Below, one piece after another: positions 1 through 8,094 of a stretch of 38,376 bases of DNA (positions are counted from its first letter, which is position 1; every line of letters begins with the position of its first letter). A program made the translations under genes and the position numbers. The notes beneath the pieces are model-generated. The model worked only from the letters and a program-made list of their open reading frames with translations, did not search any database and was not told the DNA's origin. Origin of the DNA: Verrucomicrobiales bacterium (GTDB lineage Bacteria; Verrucomicrobiota; Verrucomicrobiia; Verrucomicrobiales; DEV007). Where the stretch lies: contig JAKSBG010000036.1 in the NCBI GenBank assembly GCA_022361255.1, positions 1 to 38,376 on the forward strand. Direction: 5' to 3'.

Positions 1-19
1 CAAAGCGAACCAAATGCGC

Positions 20-38
20 AAAAATGCCCAGAGGGCAT
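20..38 (-). terminator. Rho-independent terminator, possibly bidirectional
   Basis: A perfect 6-bp stem, ATGCCC and GGGCAT, encloses the loop AGA at 24-38. Read on the minus strand the stem is followed by TTTTT, as expected for an intrinsic terminator ending the ceramidase-like transcript. Read on the plus strand it is followed by GCTTTT, so it may also stop transcription entering from the left. It lies about 110 bases beyond the stop codon of the ceramidase-like gene, on the far side of a REP-like repeat pair. Confidence 0.5.
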
Positions 39-61
39 GCTTTTCATAAACGACCCATCCC

Positions 62-134
62 GGCAGCCGGGGCGGCCGCCCTTACAAGGCAAACGCGCTG
101 GGACACCCCCTGTGGGACGGGCGCTCCGCCTGCC
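62..134. repeat. REP-like inverted pair (REPIN-like), copy 1
   Basis: Two related units of about 25 bases face each other. One is on the plus strand at 62-89 and the other on the minus strand at 111-134, with 21 bases between them. The minus-strand unit contains GGCGGAGCGCCCG followed by a CCCACA end, nearly the same as the unit at 12757-12783. Each unit can fold into its own GC hairpin. The plus-strand unit is more diverged. The same inverted arrangement recurs at 12757-12827, which supports a real dispersed element. Confidence 0.55.
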
Positions 135-149
135 TTGCCTCTAGCCTCA

Positions 150-1514
150 TTACTCGATCCCCACGCCCACCCGGACCAACTCCGAAAACCAGGCTCCTCC
201 GCCGGGGCCGAGAAAATTCATCTGCGTTTCGTAGGCACCGCTGTCGTAGATTTCGACCGGAAGAACATAGCCGACGTAGTCACCGTTGAAAACAGTCGGG
301 GTGAGCTCGAGGCCGTGGGTTTTTGCCTCATTTCGAAGCGGCGTCGAGAGCATCGAGGAAAATTCCACCGGCAGGCCGACGATACGATGCTGATTGATCC
401 GCACAAAATGAATCGGAGCGGTCGTGGGATGAATCCCGTTGGCGATCCACTGGGCGACCCGGATGTTGTTGGTCATTCGAATCTGGAAATCCGGCAGGGG
501 TATCGACTTTCGGACCGTTGCCACCGCGGCATGCGACTTCCACTCGGCAGTCTGCAGCTGACCGAGGATTTTTCCGGCCAGTCCTTTTCCTATCGCGACA
601 GCGCGCTGCTCTCCCTCTCCCGGCCCGTCCGGTGCCTGACTGCCGACCGATGCGGACCCGAACGCGGCAAAGGCGACGCCCGCTTTCTCCACTTCCCTGA
701 CAAAGACACCGGGATAGTCGGCATGGCAGGTCATTCGGTCTGCGCCAACGCTCGTTGCGTGCGCGCCATAGAACGCAAACAATCCCACCGCCCCGTCCTC
801 TTTCCGGCGAATCGCGACGGCCTCGAGGACCGGATCGATCAATCCGTCATCGACGGTTCGGTTGCGGAGAAATTCCGGAGCTTCCGTCCGGAGCCATGCC
901 CACTCCGCGGGGACGACCGCCTCTCTCGCCTCGATAATCACATCGGCGAGCTCACCGGCAAGCCGCTTCACAATCGCAGGATCGTATTCCCCGCAGACGG
1001 CTTCCTCAATGATGTTCGGTCCCCAGCCCCCCGGCCCGCTGTGAGTGTGAGTCGCGGTAAAATACAGGGACTCCGGATCAATACCTTGCAGGGAACAGAT
1101 TTCGACGACCGCATCGGCAACACCGTGATGCACGAGAAGGATGTCGGCCGTGACAAAAATGACCTCGCTCGTTTCGGTTCTCAGGCAAAGTGCCCGTGCC
1201 CACATCGTTTCCCCTTCTCCGACAGAAGGCGCTCCCTCGCGCGCGGCGTATCCGGCTAAGGGTTCCCCGACTTTTGCGGTGAGAGGAACGGAAGCCCAAC
1301 CGGCTTCGAGCACGGACTCTTCCGCAGCGTCCAACCGGGCGGGAATTGCGGAAACGATTTCGTTCGCGCGTTTCATGGAGTCACTTCTTTTCCAGTCAGC
1401 CCTGTCGACGGGACGGAATGCGACCGCAACAAACACGACGATGAGGACGGCCGTGGCTGCAGACAGTCTCGCAGCCCAGCGTCGCATTCTTCCGGGGCGT
1501 TTTTTCGATTTCAT
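150..1514 (-). CDS. Neutral/alkaline ceramidase-like hydrolase, membrane-anchored or exported
   Basis: This 454-residue protein resembles the N-terminal catalytic domain of neutral/alkaline non-lysosomal ceramidases, which cleave the amide bond of ceramide-type lipids. The motif THTHSGPGG at about residues 155-163 matches the zinc-binding and active-site segment of that family, and later segments (GAHATSVG, HADYPG) fit the same fold. A basic N-terminus followed by a hydrophobic stretch at about residues 17-33 predicts a signal anchor, so it probably acts in the periplasm or at the membrane. It is shorter than classical ceramidases of about 650-750 residues and lacks an obvious C-terminal immunoglobulin-like domain; many environmental bacteria have such short versions. 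It lies 52 bases downstream of the LysR gene on the same strand, so the two may be co-transcribed. The substrate cannot be told from sequence. Confidence 0.75.
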   Translation of the reverse strand: MKSKKRPGRMRRWAARLSAATAVLIVVFVAVAFRPVDRADWKRSDSMKRANEIVSAIPARLDAAEESVLEAGWASVPLTAKVGEPLAGYAAREGAPSVGEGETMWARALCLRTETSEVIFVTADILLVHHGVADAVVEICSLQGIDPESLYFTATHTHSGPGGWGPNIIEEAVCGEYDPAIVKRLAGELADVIIEAREAVVPAEWAWLRTEAPEFLRNRTVDDGLIDPVLEAVAIRRKEDGAVGLFAFYGAHATSVGADRMTCHADYPGVFVREVEKAGVAFAAFGSASVGSQAPDGPGEGEQRAVAIGKGLAGKILGQLQTAEWKSHAAVATVRKSIPLPDFQIRMTNNIRVAQWIANGIHPTTAPIHFVRINQHRIVGLPVEFSSMLSTPLRNEAKTHGLELTPTVFNGDYVGYVLPVEIYDSGAYETQMNFLGPGGGAWFSELVRVGVGIE

Positions 1515-1566
1515 ATTCCAGGTCGTCCTGATTTCTGAGAGGAATGAGAACAGCTATGAAGCAGAA

Positions 1567-2469
1567 TCAAAGACGCTTCCCGGATTTGTCAAAGCTTGCG
1601 ATGAAGTGTCCGACAGCCGGACGAATATCGAGAATCCGCTTCTGCCAGGCGAGAACCAGCTCCCGTTCGTAGGGCTGCAGAAAAGGCAGGGGAATCTCCG
1701 TGAAATCGCCCGGTGGCAGAGCATGCGAAGCCGAGTCAGGGAGCAGGCCGCCGACCGATGCGCTTTGTTTCACGATTTCCAGAGCCGTCCGGAAACTGGA
1801 ACAGGAAAAGCGGATGTCAGGAGTGATTTTTCCCGTCTCTGCCAACTCGTCGAAACGGCGCCGGTATTCGCCACCCATCGAAGTGGCGAGCGGAATCGAG
1901 GAAAGCAGTTTCCAGGGATCGCAGTCGTGCCTTGCTGCGACTTCCCGCTCCACAAAAAGCGCATAGCGGATGGTCGCGACCTGACGGAACTCGATCGTCT
2001 TTGACTGAATCGCAGTTTTTCTCACCAATCCGACATCGAGAGAAAAATCATCGAGTCGCCGGATCACCTCCTGCGACCGCATCGAAACCAGCTGCAGACG
2101 AAAGCGTTTTTCCATTTCCGGCAGTCGCGGGAGCAGGCTCCATTCGATCGCGGACTGCCCGCCGCCGATGCGAATTTCCTGCGTTTCCGACCTCGCCTCC
2201 TGCGCGAAGGTTTCGAGAGAAAGAATCTGGCGGCGGGCCATCGTCGCGAGCCGTTTTCCCGCCCCGGTCAGTTCGATTCCTTTTCCTTTCCGTCGCTTCA
2301 GTTCCGTTCCGAAAAAGGTTTCCAACTGACTCAGATTCTTGCTGATCTTGCTCTGCTGAACTGGATCGCCGGGAGCGGCTTTCGCGATTCCGCCCGCTTC
2401 ATCCACCTCAACCAGAGAACGCAGTCGTTCGAGAGAAAGTCCGTTCCGGTCAAAGAGAGATTCAAACAT
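1567..2469 (-). CDS. LysR-family transcriptional regulator
   Basis: This 300-residue protein has the usual LysR size. Its N-terminal winged helix-turn-helix covers about residues 10-70, including the typical QSKISKNLSQLETFFGTELKRR pattern in which the recognition helix precedes a conserved L-E-x-x-F-G-x-x-L-x-R segment, and an L-T-x-A-G-K turn follows. The rest fits the two-lobed effector-binding domain (segments such as IRIGGGQSAIEW and LDVGLVRK). LysR proteins usually bind a dyad near their own promoter and respond to a small molecule. Here the gene is divergent from the metallophosphatase and upstream of the ceramidase-like gene. Two direct repeats in the divergent intergenic region are candidate binding sites. 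The inducer is unknown. Confidence 0.8.
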   Translation of the reverse strand: MFESLFDRNGLSLERLRSLVEVDEAGGIAKAAPGDPVQQSKISKNLSQLETFFGTELKRRKGKGIELTGAGKRLATMARRQILSLETFAQEARSETQEIRIGGGQSAIEWSLLPRLPEMEKRFRLQLVSMRSQEVIRRLDDFSLDVGLVRKTAIQSKTIEFRQVATIRYALFVEREVAARHDCDPWKLLSSIPLATSMGGEYRRRFDELAETGKITPDIRFSCSSFRTALEIVKQSASVGGLLPDSASHALPPGDFTEIPLPFLQPYERELVLAWQKRILDIRPAVGHFIASFDKSGKRL

Positions 2470-2501
2470 GTCAAAAAATGCAGGTTAACTGAAACTGTAG
2501 A

Positions 2502-2538
2502 GGTATTTTTTGCAGGTGTAAGCGGTATTTTCCGGTGT
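2502..2538. promoter_or_regulatory. Direct repeat in the LysR/metallophosphatase divergent intergenic region
   Basis: GGTATTTTTTGCAGGTGT (2502-2519) and GGTATTTTCCGGTGT (2524-2538) repeat with starts 22 bases apart, about two helical turns. The second copy runs right up to the ATG at 2540. This geometry fits an operator for a regulator such as the neighbouring LysR protein, although LysR sites are more often dyads. The assignment is an inference. Confidence 0.35.
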
Positions 2539-2539
2539 C

Positions 2540-3790
2540 ATGAAAAAAGAAAAACCACAACACTGGGACCTGATCGGAGACATTCACGGCGAGCACACCA
2601 GCCTCGTTCGTCTCCTTGAAGAGCTGGGATACCACTACGATCACGAGGCCGTTCACTTTTTCCATCCCGAAGGGCGGAAAGTCATCTTCGTCGGCGATTT
2701 CATTGATCGCGGGCCGGACAGCCGGTCGGTGCTTCATCTCGTCCGGGGAATGATCGATTCGGGTCATGCACTCGCCGTGATGGGCAATCACGAATTCAAT
2801 TTCGTTTCCTACTTCACTCCGGATCCCGAAGGCGGGTATCTCCGGCCTCACCACGGGAACTATCCCGGACAGATCGAGGCGACTCTCGCTTCTTTCGACG
2901 GAAACGATGAAGAAATTCCCGAATGGGTCGAGTGGATGAAAGGTCTGCCGTTTTTTCTCGAGCTCGACGGGCTCCGGGTTGTCCACGCTTCGTGGATTGC
3001 GGAAGACATCGAATACCTGCGCGAGAAATCTCTTCACGATGGGGCGTTCCTGATCGAGACCAATCGAAAAGGCTCCCGCGCGAGGCAGGCGATCGACAAC
3101 GTTCTCAAAGGCGTCGAGCTCCCGCTCCACGACGGTGTGAGCTTTGCCGACAGCAACGGGATTCAGCGAAACAACATGCGGATCCAGTGGTGGGGAAGCG
3201 GGAAAGGAAAATCCTACCGGGAACTTTCCTTTCCACCAAACAATCTCGCTCCGGACGAGCCCGTTCCGGAGGGAGCGCAACCCGCACTGGTCGAGTATGG
3301 GCCCGGGGAACCGCCCGTATTTTTCGGCCACTACAAGCTCAAGCGATTCGCCCCTTTCTCCGCCGCCCCCAACATTGTAAGTCTCGACTACGGGCTCGGG
3401 CACGGAGGAAGGGCCACCGCCTACCGCTGGAGCGGGGAAGCGGAAATCGATGCAGGAAACTTCGTTCAGGTAGATCCCGAACCTCCCGCCGCCTACGAAC
3501 TCTACAGTGACGACAACTTTCACTTCATGGATGAAGACGAGAGGGTGAAACTGGGCGAGTTCGGGACCTACGCGGCTGCCGCGCAAAAGGCGAAGGAGAT
3601 CGTCGATAGATATCTACAGAATCGCCTCCATGAGGGCAATTCCGCAGAAGAGGCAGCCTCCTCATGGAGATCCTTCGGGGATGATCCTTTCCTTCCGGCC
3701 GGACCAAAGGGAGTCGCCATTTTTTCCGCCTCATCCTATGTGAGCGAATGGGTCAGGAAATCCGAAACCGTTGCAACCGTCCCGCGATAG
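2540..3790 (+). CDS. PPP-type metallophosphoesterase
   Basis: This 416-residue protein is a calcineurin-like phosphatase of the PPP branch, related to the symmetric diadenosine tetraphosphatase and PnkP/PrpE phosphatases. The dinuclear metal-binding motifs are all visible: GDIHG at residues 13-17, GDFIDRGPD at 52-60, GNHE at 82-85, a histidine in VVHASW, and a late GHYKL histidine. The domain accounts for about the first 320 residues; the C-terminal ~90 residues are of unknown role. No signal peptide is seen, so it should be cytoplasmic. It lies 6 bases upstream of a HAD phosphatase gene, and the two probably form an operon. Substrate could be a nucleotide, an RNA end or a phosphoprotein. A start at 2540 is favoured because the ATG immediately precedes the conserved DLIGDIHG block. 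Confidence 0.8.
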   Translation: MKKEKPQHWDLIGDIHGEHTSLVRLLEELGYHYDHEAVHFFHPEGRKVIFVGDFIDRGPDSRSVLHLVRGMIDSGHALAVMGNHEFNFVSYFTPDPEGGYLRPHHGNYPGQIEATLASFDGNDEEIPEWVEWMKGLPFFLELDGLRVVHASWIAEDIEYLREKSLHDGAFLIETNRKGSRARQAIDNVLKGVELPLHDGVSFADSNGIQRNNMRIQWWGSGKGKSYRELSFPPNNLAPDEPVPEGAQPALVEYGPGEPPVFFGHYKLKRFAPFSAAPNIVSLDYGLGHGGRATAYRWSGEAEIDAGNFVQVDPEPPAAYELYSDDNFHFMDEDERVKLGEFGTYAAAAQKAKEIVDRYLQNRLHEGNSAEEAASSWRSFGDDPFLPAGPKGVAIFSASSYVSEWVRKSETVATVPR

Positions 3791-3796
3791 CCCACC

Positions 3797-4282
3797 ATGA
3801 AAATTATCTTTCTCGATTTCGACGGCGTCATCCGCATCGCGTTTCCCAAGCCGGACGGCAAACCGGACCCGCAATACTGCCCGGAGAGAATGCAGCGGGT
3901 CGCCCGGCTCGCATCGGATTGCGGGGCGAAACTCGTCATTTCCTCCGACTGGCGCCCTTCCTTCCGCCGTGACGAAATGATCCGCCTGCTCTCTCCCCAC
4001 AATCCCGGAGAGCTTCTGCATGAAGACTGGGGCACGCCCATCCTCACCGCATCCAGCCCCGGAACCCTCCTCGACGAATCCGTTCCCCGCGGAGCAGAAA
4101 TCCTCACCTGGCTCGCCCGAAATCCTGACACAAGCACCTTCGTCATTCTCGACGATATGAGTCGGGACCGCTTCCCCCTGATGCAGGAGAATCTGGTGAA
4201 GTGCGAATGGCTCGAAGGCTTTACCGAAGAGCGGCTTCAGGTGGCGGGGGAGGTGTTGGATGATTCATCGTCGATCCGGTAA
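3797..4282 (+). CDS. HAD-superfamily phosphatase of the RNA-repair-associated type
   Basis: This 161-residue protein begins with FLDFDGVI (the DxD catalytic motif I), has VISSDWR as motif II, and ILDDMSRDRF with paired acidic residues as motif IV. The overall pattern matches the small HAD domain described in Swiss Army Knife RNA repair proteins. Proteins of this type are thought to remove phosphates from nucleic acid ends or nucleotides, but this is family knowledge, not shown here. It starts 6 bases after the metallophosphatase stop codon. Its 3' end overlaps the convergent helicase gene by 18 bases. Confidence 0.7.
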   Translation: MKIIFLDFDGVIRIAFPKPDGKPDPQYCPERMQRVARLASDCGAKLVISSDWRPSFRRDEMIRLLSPHNPGELLHEDWGTPILTASSPGTLLDESVPRGAEILTWLARNPDTSTFVILDDMSRDRFPLMQENLVKCEWLEGFTEERLQVAGEVLDDSSSIR

Positions 4283-6340
4283 CTCCATATCCTCGACAAA
4301 CTCTGATACAGGATTGACTCCGGTGATGAGCAGTTGCTCCCTCGCTCTCGTGGCAGCGACATAGAGGAGATGTCGTTCCGTGCTGTAGATCTCCTCCAGA
4401 TCACCTTCGTCGGAAGCCTCCACAATTCGGTTTTCCAGGGGCACGACATCGTGATCACAGGCCATTACGATGACCCCACGAAATTCGAGCCCCTTCGCCA
4501 GGTGCATGGTGGAAACGGCCACCTTCCCCTCGGGAGCGAGGCTGGTTCGCTCCAGCTCGGCCCACTCTACTCCGGCCTGCTTCAAAGCAGCTCGCAATCG
4601 GGGGAACTGCGCCTCGCTTCGGACAAAAATGCCGACTTCTTCCGGTGAATAATCGCCACCCAGCCATTCCACGAGTGTTTTCGCCACTGTTCCGATCTCT
4701 GCGTCCCGGTCGTCGCAGCAAATCAATTCCGGCGGTACGCCGTTGAATACGGAGATCGTGCCGGTTCGGTCGGTCACGTTGCCATCGGGATCCGTTGATT
4801 CTTCCGGCAGGAGGATATCGGCCCGGCTGCGAATCTGGTGGGAGGTGCGGTAGTTAATTCGCAACCGATTCGATCGACCGCGAATGTCGACGCCGAGCGC
4901 TTTCCAGGAAACCGGCTGCTGGAAAATGCGCTGGCCCCCATCCCCGGCGAAAAAGAGAGACTCGGCGTGCCGGTCTCCGATCGTGGCGAGGAATATCAAT
5001 TCAGCGACGCCGAGATCCTGCGCCTCGTCGACAATGAGAAAGTCGTAGGGTCGCTTGCCCGATTCGTTCAGAGCTTCCGTGATACGGCGGAAAGCCGTCG
5101 CCCAAGTGATATGCTCCCGTTCCTCGAGTTGCTTGCGCACCGCTTGCCCGATCTCCCACATCACCTCCCGCTGCTGGCTGCCCAACCGTGTCCGACGCCC
5201 TACCCTCGGCACTTCGCGATAGGCTTCAATCGACTCGACCTGCCACGCATCGAGCACAAATTTCCATTCGGACCATACGAAGGAGGGAGAAAAGCTCGCA
5301 CCGGACTCAGTCAGAACCTCCGCAATAATCTCCCGAACTTCCTCATCCTCCGCCGCGACAAACTTTCCGAATTCCTGCGCGTATAAGGTGCAACAGAGGT
5401 CAGGCAAAGATCGCACCTCGATGCGTTTGGCCAAGTCGCTCGTCTCTCCGACGAGCCGTGCCATTTTGATCTGCAAGAGATCGGCGAGAGCCGTGGAAAA
5501 GGTGGTCAGGAGAATTTTCGCGTCGGGATACCGTCTCGCCAGAGCAACAGCACGGTGCATTGCGACAACCGTCTTCCCGGTGCCCGCAGAACCCGCGACC
5601 CGGGCAGGGCCGGAATAGACCTGCTCGGCAAACTTGCGCTGAGAGGGATGGAGGAAAACCGTCCACTGCTCCCATGGAAATTCGAGCGCGAGAGCCAGTT
5701 CCTCCTCGTCGGTGAAGAGGTGGAATCTGCGCTGCGCGTCCGGGTGTTCGAATCCATCACTGCCTTCGGACGTCGCGGCAATCTCCGGTGTTTTCCCATC
5801 GGCGAGATCGAGCAGCGCTTCGGCAGCTTCCGAGGGAAGTCGTTCCGCGATTTCGAGCAATTCGATCTCGTCCGCCTCGATCGCCGTCTCACACCAATCT
5901 TCCGGCACGCCGAAGGACAACAACTCATCGACCGTCTTTTGCTCCAGGGGCCGGACCTTCGGTGCCTCCACTTCGACCTCGACGTGCTTGAATACCGGGA
6001 TCTCTTCGACCCGCTCCCGTATTTCCACGATCTGGGTCGCGCCTGTCTTCGGATGATTTTCGACGCGCCTACGCTCGGCCCAGTGGTAGGCCTTGTCGTG
6101 GTGGTCGACGTAGCAGACGAGAAAATCCGCCTTCGTCTTGTGAACGATCACCCGAATGTCGCCGCTTGCGCGGATCGACCAGAAATTCGGATCCTTCGCC
6201 TTGTCGATCCGGTGAAATTTCAGCGCCGGATGCGCTGGATCGAGTTGCAGGTCGAGTACGGTCGTCTTGACCGTCTTTTGCTCCTGGCCGGTCAGTTTAC
6301 CGAGGCTTTCCCGGAAGGTGGTGGCGAGGCGAAAGTTCAT
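4265..6340 (-). CDS. Superfamily 1 (UvrD-like) helicase with N-terminal RelE/ParE-like domain
   Basis: Taken from the ATG at 6340, the protein has 691 residues. Residues 1 to about 95 resemble a RelE/ParE-fold toxin (FRESLGKL near the start, then NFWSIRASGDIRVIVHK and VDHHDKAYHWAERR). From about residue 230 it is a superfamily 1 helicase: Walker A GSAGTGKT at 250-257, DEAQD at 438-442, NYRTS at 496-500, STMHLAKGLEF at 610-620 and YVAATRAREQL at 660-670. All core ATPase motifs look intact. The longer open frame up to 6421 would overlap the upstream DUF262 gene by 76 bases; the ATG at 6340 lies 5 bases after that gene's TAG stop and starts the conserved toxin-like fold, so it is preferred. The toxin-like part could bind RNA, DNA or the ribosome, or it could be a structural remnant. 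The helicase is likely a defence or DNA-repair effector. Confidence 0.8.
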   Translation of the reverse strand: MNFRLATTFRESLGKLTGQEQKTVKTTVLDLQLDPAHPALKFHRIDKAKDPNFWSIRASGDIRVIVHKTKADFLVCYVDHHDKAYHWAERRRVENHPKTGATQIVEIRERVEEIPVFKHVEVEVEAPKVRPLEQKTVDELLSFGVPEDWCETAIEADEIELLEIAERLPSEAAEALLDLADGKTPEIAATSEGSDGFEHPDAQRRFHLFTDEEELALALEFPWEQWTVFLHPSQRKFAEQVYSGPARVAGSAGTGKTVVAMHRAVALARRYPDAKILLTTFSTALADLLQIKMARLVGETSDLAKRIEVRSLPDLCCTLYAQEFGKFVAAEDEEVREIIAEVLTESGASFSPSFVWSEWKFVLDAWQVESIEAYREVPRVGRRTRLGSQQREVMWEIGQAVRKQLEEREHITWATAFRRITEALNESGKRPYDFLIVDEAQDLGVAELIFLATIGDRHAESLFFAGDGGQRIFQQPVSWKALGVDIRGRSNRLRINYRTSHQIRSRADILLPEESTDPDGNVTDRTGTISVFNGVPPELICCDDRDAEIGTVAKTLVEWLGGDYSPEEVGIFVRSEAQFPRLRAALKQAGVEWAELERTSLAPEGKVAVSTMHLAKGLEFRGVIVMACDHDVVPLENRIVEASDEGDLEEIYSTERHLLYVAATRAREQLLITGVNPVSEFVEDMELPDRR

Positions 6341-6345
6341 CTGGT

Positions 6346-7968
6346 CTAGCTGATTGTCCAGATATCCCTTGCGAGATCCATGAGGCGGTTGTGCCGCAAT
6401 TCGATTTGTCCCTCGTCCCAATCATTCTCTCCGCAAATCTCCTTGGTGAGATCAAAAGAGACCTTTTCATTTCGATTGAGATAAATCTCCTTTTTTCGAG
6501 GAAACGAAAAGTACTGAGCCTTGTAATTCTTGTTCCCTGACAGCAATGTCAAATTGCCGAGACGATGTAGCCAATGAGAGTGCGTCTCTTCGGAAAATCG
6601 ATCCTTCCAGAATTCGTCCTTCAGCGCCTGGGGCATGACATGCTCGATTGTGAGTCGTCCTCCATATTGCTTGGTAACCGACTCATCCTGGCACCCTTCT
6701 TCCAGCCGCATCAGGATCGCCTTGCAGCTGGGGAGTCCATAAATTGCTCCCCCAAGTAGACCAAAGAACTCTTCATTCTCAGCACCATCGGAGAAAATGT
6801 TTCGAATTTTTTCCGCCTCTTTCGCTGAATTGATTGCACTGATCAATTGGTAGTAAATTGTCAGGCGCTTCGTCCGGCCCAGCCGCCGCACCCAGTTTTG
6901 CATTGTGATCCTCTCCAGCAAAGAGGAGAACTCAGACAGGGAAAATCCTTCAGGTGGTTGATTAAGAAATGCGAGCAGAGCAGGAACCCACTCATCGTAA
7001 CTAACCCTCCAGAGAGCCGCTACACTTCTTACGGCAGAAGGGTCATCGAACTTGATGTGCCAAATCCGTTCGAAATTCTTTGCCGACTGCGTGACGTCGT
7101 CGATGAAGTCGAGGGGGCTGCCAGAATATTTCGAGAGAACGGTATCAAATTCATCTGCCAAAGATTTGCGCGCCTTATTTGCCACAAGCGTTGTGCGATG
7201 ATATCCGAGGAACGTGTCCAGCCGATCGATCCCTGTCACAGATTCCAGCTTCACCCACTTTTCTTCGAGTGCGTCGCTTTTGGTTTCGTCAGAAAGCCGG
7301 GCGAACAATTTGTTCTTGATCAGGTCCGCGTTCGAGAGCGCGAGGCCTCGGTCGTTGAGAACGTTGAAAAGTCGATAAGCAGACTGAAAGCTCTCTGTCT
7401 GCACTAAAACAACATACACTTTCTGCAGGATGTAATTCGCAAACTGCTTCATCCAATCCTGATCTCGCTCTTTGAGGAAGTTCAAAACCACCTCATGATT
7501 GTTGATCAGGCGACTCTTGGGTTCGTCCAACTCATTTCGCTCTGTATCACTGAGATTCTTTGACTCCAGAATATGTTCGACGAAGAACGCTTGATCCGAC
7601 TGGCGCAGCGTAAGCCGGGGAGTTTCTGTTTGATTCGTCAAAGGATCGCTCGGGAGAATTCGATTCCCGATCGTTAGCTTCGCTGCTTTATCCTCGATAC
7701 TGTTTCGCAGGGCCGCAAAAATCAAATTGAGAGTCGTCAGCCGTTGCTGACCATCAACGACTTCATACAGAACATTGCGATCCCGTTCGATCGTAATTAG
7801 CGATCCGATGAAATACTCGGGATCTTTCTCTGTATAGGCCTCTTCGATATCATCGAGCAACTCACGAACATTATCCTGATTCCACGAATATGGCCTCTGA
7901 TACGGAGGAATTTCATAGCGTAGGGTTTCAGTGAGGATTTGACCGATATTTCGTTCTTCTGCGTTCAT
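6346..7968 (-). CDS. GmrSD-type DUF262/DUF1524 nuclease
   Basis: This 540-residue protein has both halves of the GmrSD/type IV restriction family. The N-terminal DUF262 domain carries IPPYQRPYSW at residues 20-29 and DGQQRLTTL at 72-80, the nucleotide-binding ParB/Srx-like signature. The C-terminal DUF1524 domain carries IEHVMPQ and a later GNLTLLSGNKN segment, the His-Me finger (HNH) nuclease core. GmrSD enzymes cut glucosylated hydroxymethylcytosine DNA; related DUF262 proteins act in other phage-defence systems. No long coding frame break is seen. Two 60-base samples are near 47% GC, clearly lower than the helicase gene (about 62% in one sample), pointing to separate acquisition. The helicase gene follows after 5 bases, so they are probably co-transcribed. 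Confidence 0.85.
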   Translation of the reverse strand: MNAEERNIGQILTETLRYEIPPYQRPYSWNQDNVRELLDDIEEAYTEKDPEYFIGSLITIERDRNVLYEVVDGQQRLTTLNLIFAALRNSIEDKAAKLTIGNRILPSDPLTNQTETPRLTLRQSDQAFFVEHILESKNLSDTERNELDEPKSRLINNHEVVLNFLKERDQDWMKQFANYILQKVYVVLVQTESFQSAYRLFNVLNDRGLALSNADLIKNKLFARLSDETKSDALEEKWVKLESVTGIDRLDTFLGYHRTTLVANKARKSLADEFDTVLSKYSGSPLDFIDDVTQSAKNFERIWHIKFDDPSAVRSVAALWRVSYDEWVPALLAFLNQPPEGFSLSEFSSLLERITMQNWVRRLGRTKRLTIYYQLISAINSAKEAEKIRNIFSDGAENEEFFGLLGGAIYGLPSCKAILMRLEEGCQDESVTKQYGGRLTIEHVMPQALKDEFWKDRFSEETHSHWLHRLGNLTLLSGNKNYKAQYFSFPRKKEIYLNRNEKVSFDLTKEICGENDWDEGQIELRHNRLMDLARDIWTIS

Positions 7969-8060
7969 AGATAGAGAGAATTACATATAGACATAGGTTT
8001 GCCGAAGACGATAGAACTTTGGCTTTGAAACCCGGAAAGAAAACGAATCAGGTCACACAG

Positions 8061-8066
8061 ATTATA
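8061..8066 (-). promoter_or_regulatory. Candidate -10 element for the DUF262 gene
   Basis: Read on the minus strand this is a perfect TATAAT, about 93 bases upstream of the DUF262 start, in the 126-base gap after the SecB-like gene. No convincing -35 hexamer is seen at 16-18 bases. It hints that the nuclease and helicase genes can be transcribed separately from the toxin-antitoxin-chaperone operon. Confidence 0.25.
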
Positions 8067-8094
8067 AAGTAGATATCCAGTAGCTTATCTTGCT

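Noticed and set aside
2471-3586. A 371-codon open frame opposite the metallophosphatase
   Set aside because: The phosphatase motifs on the plus strand are complete, so this is a shadow.
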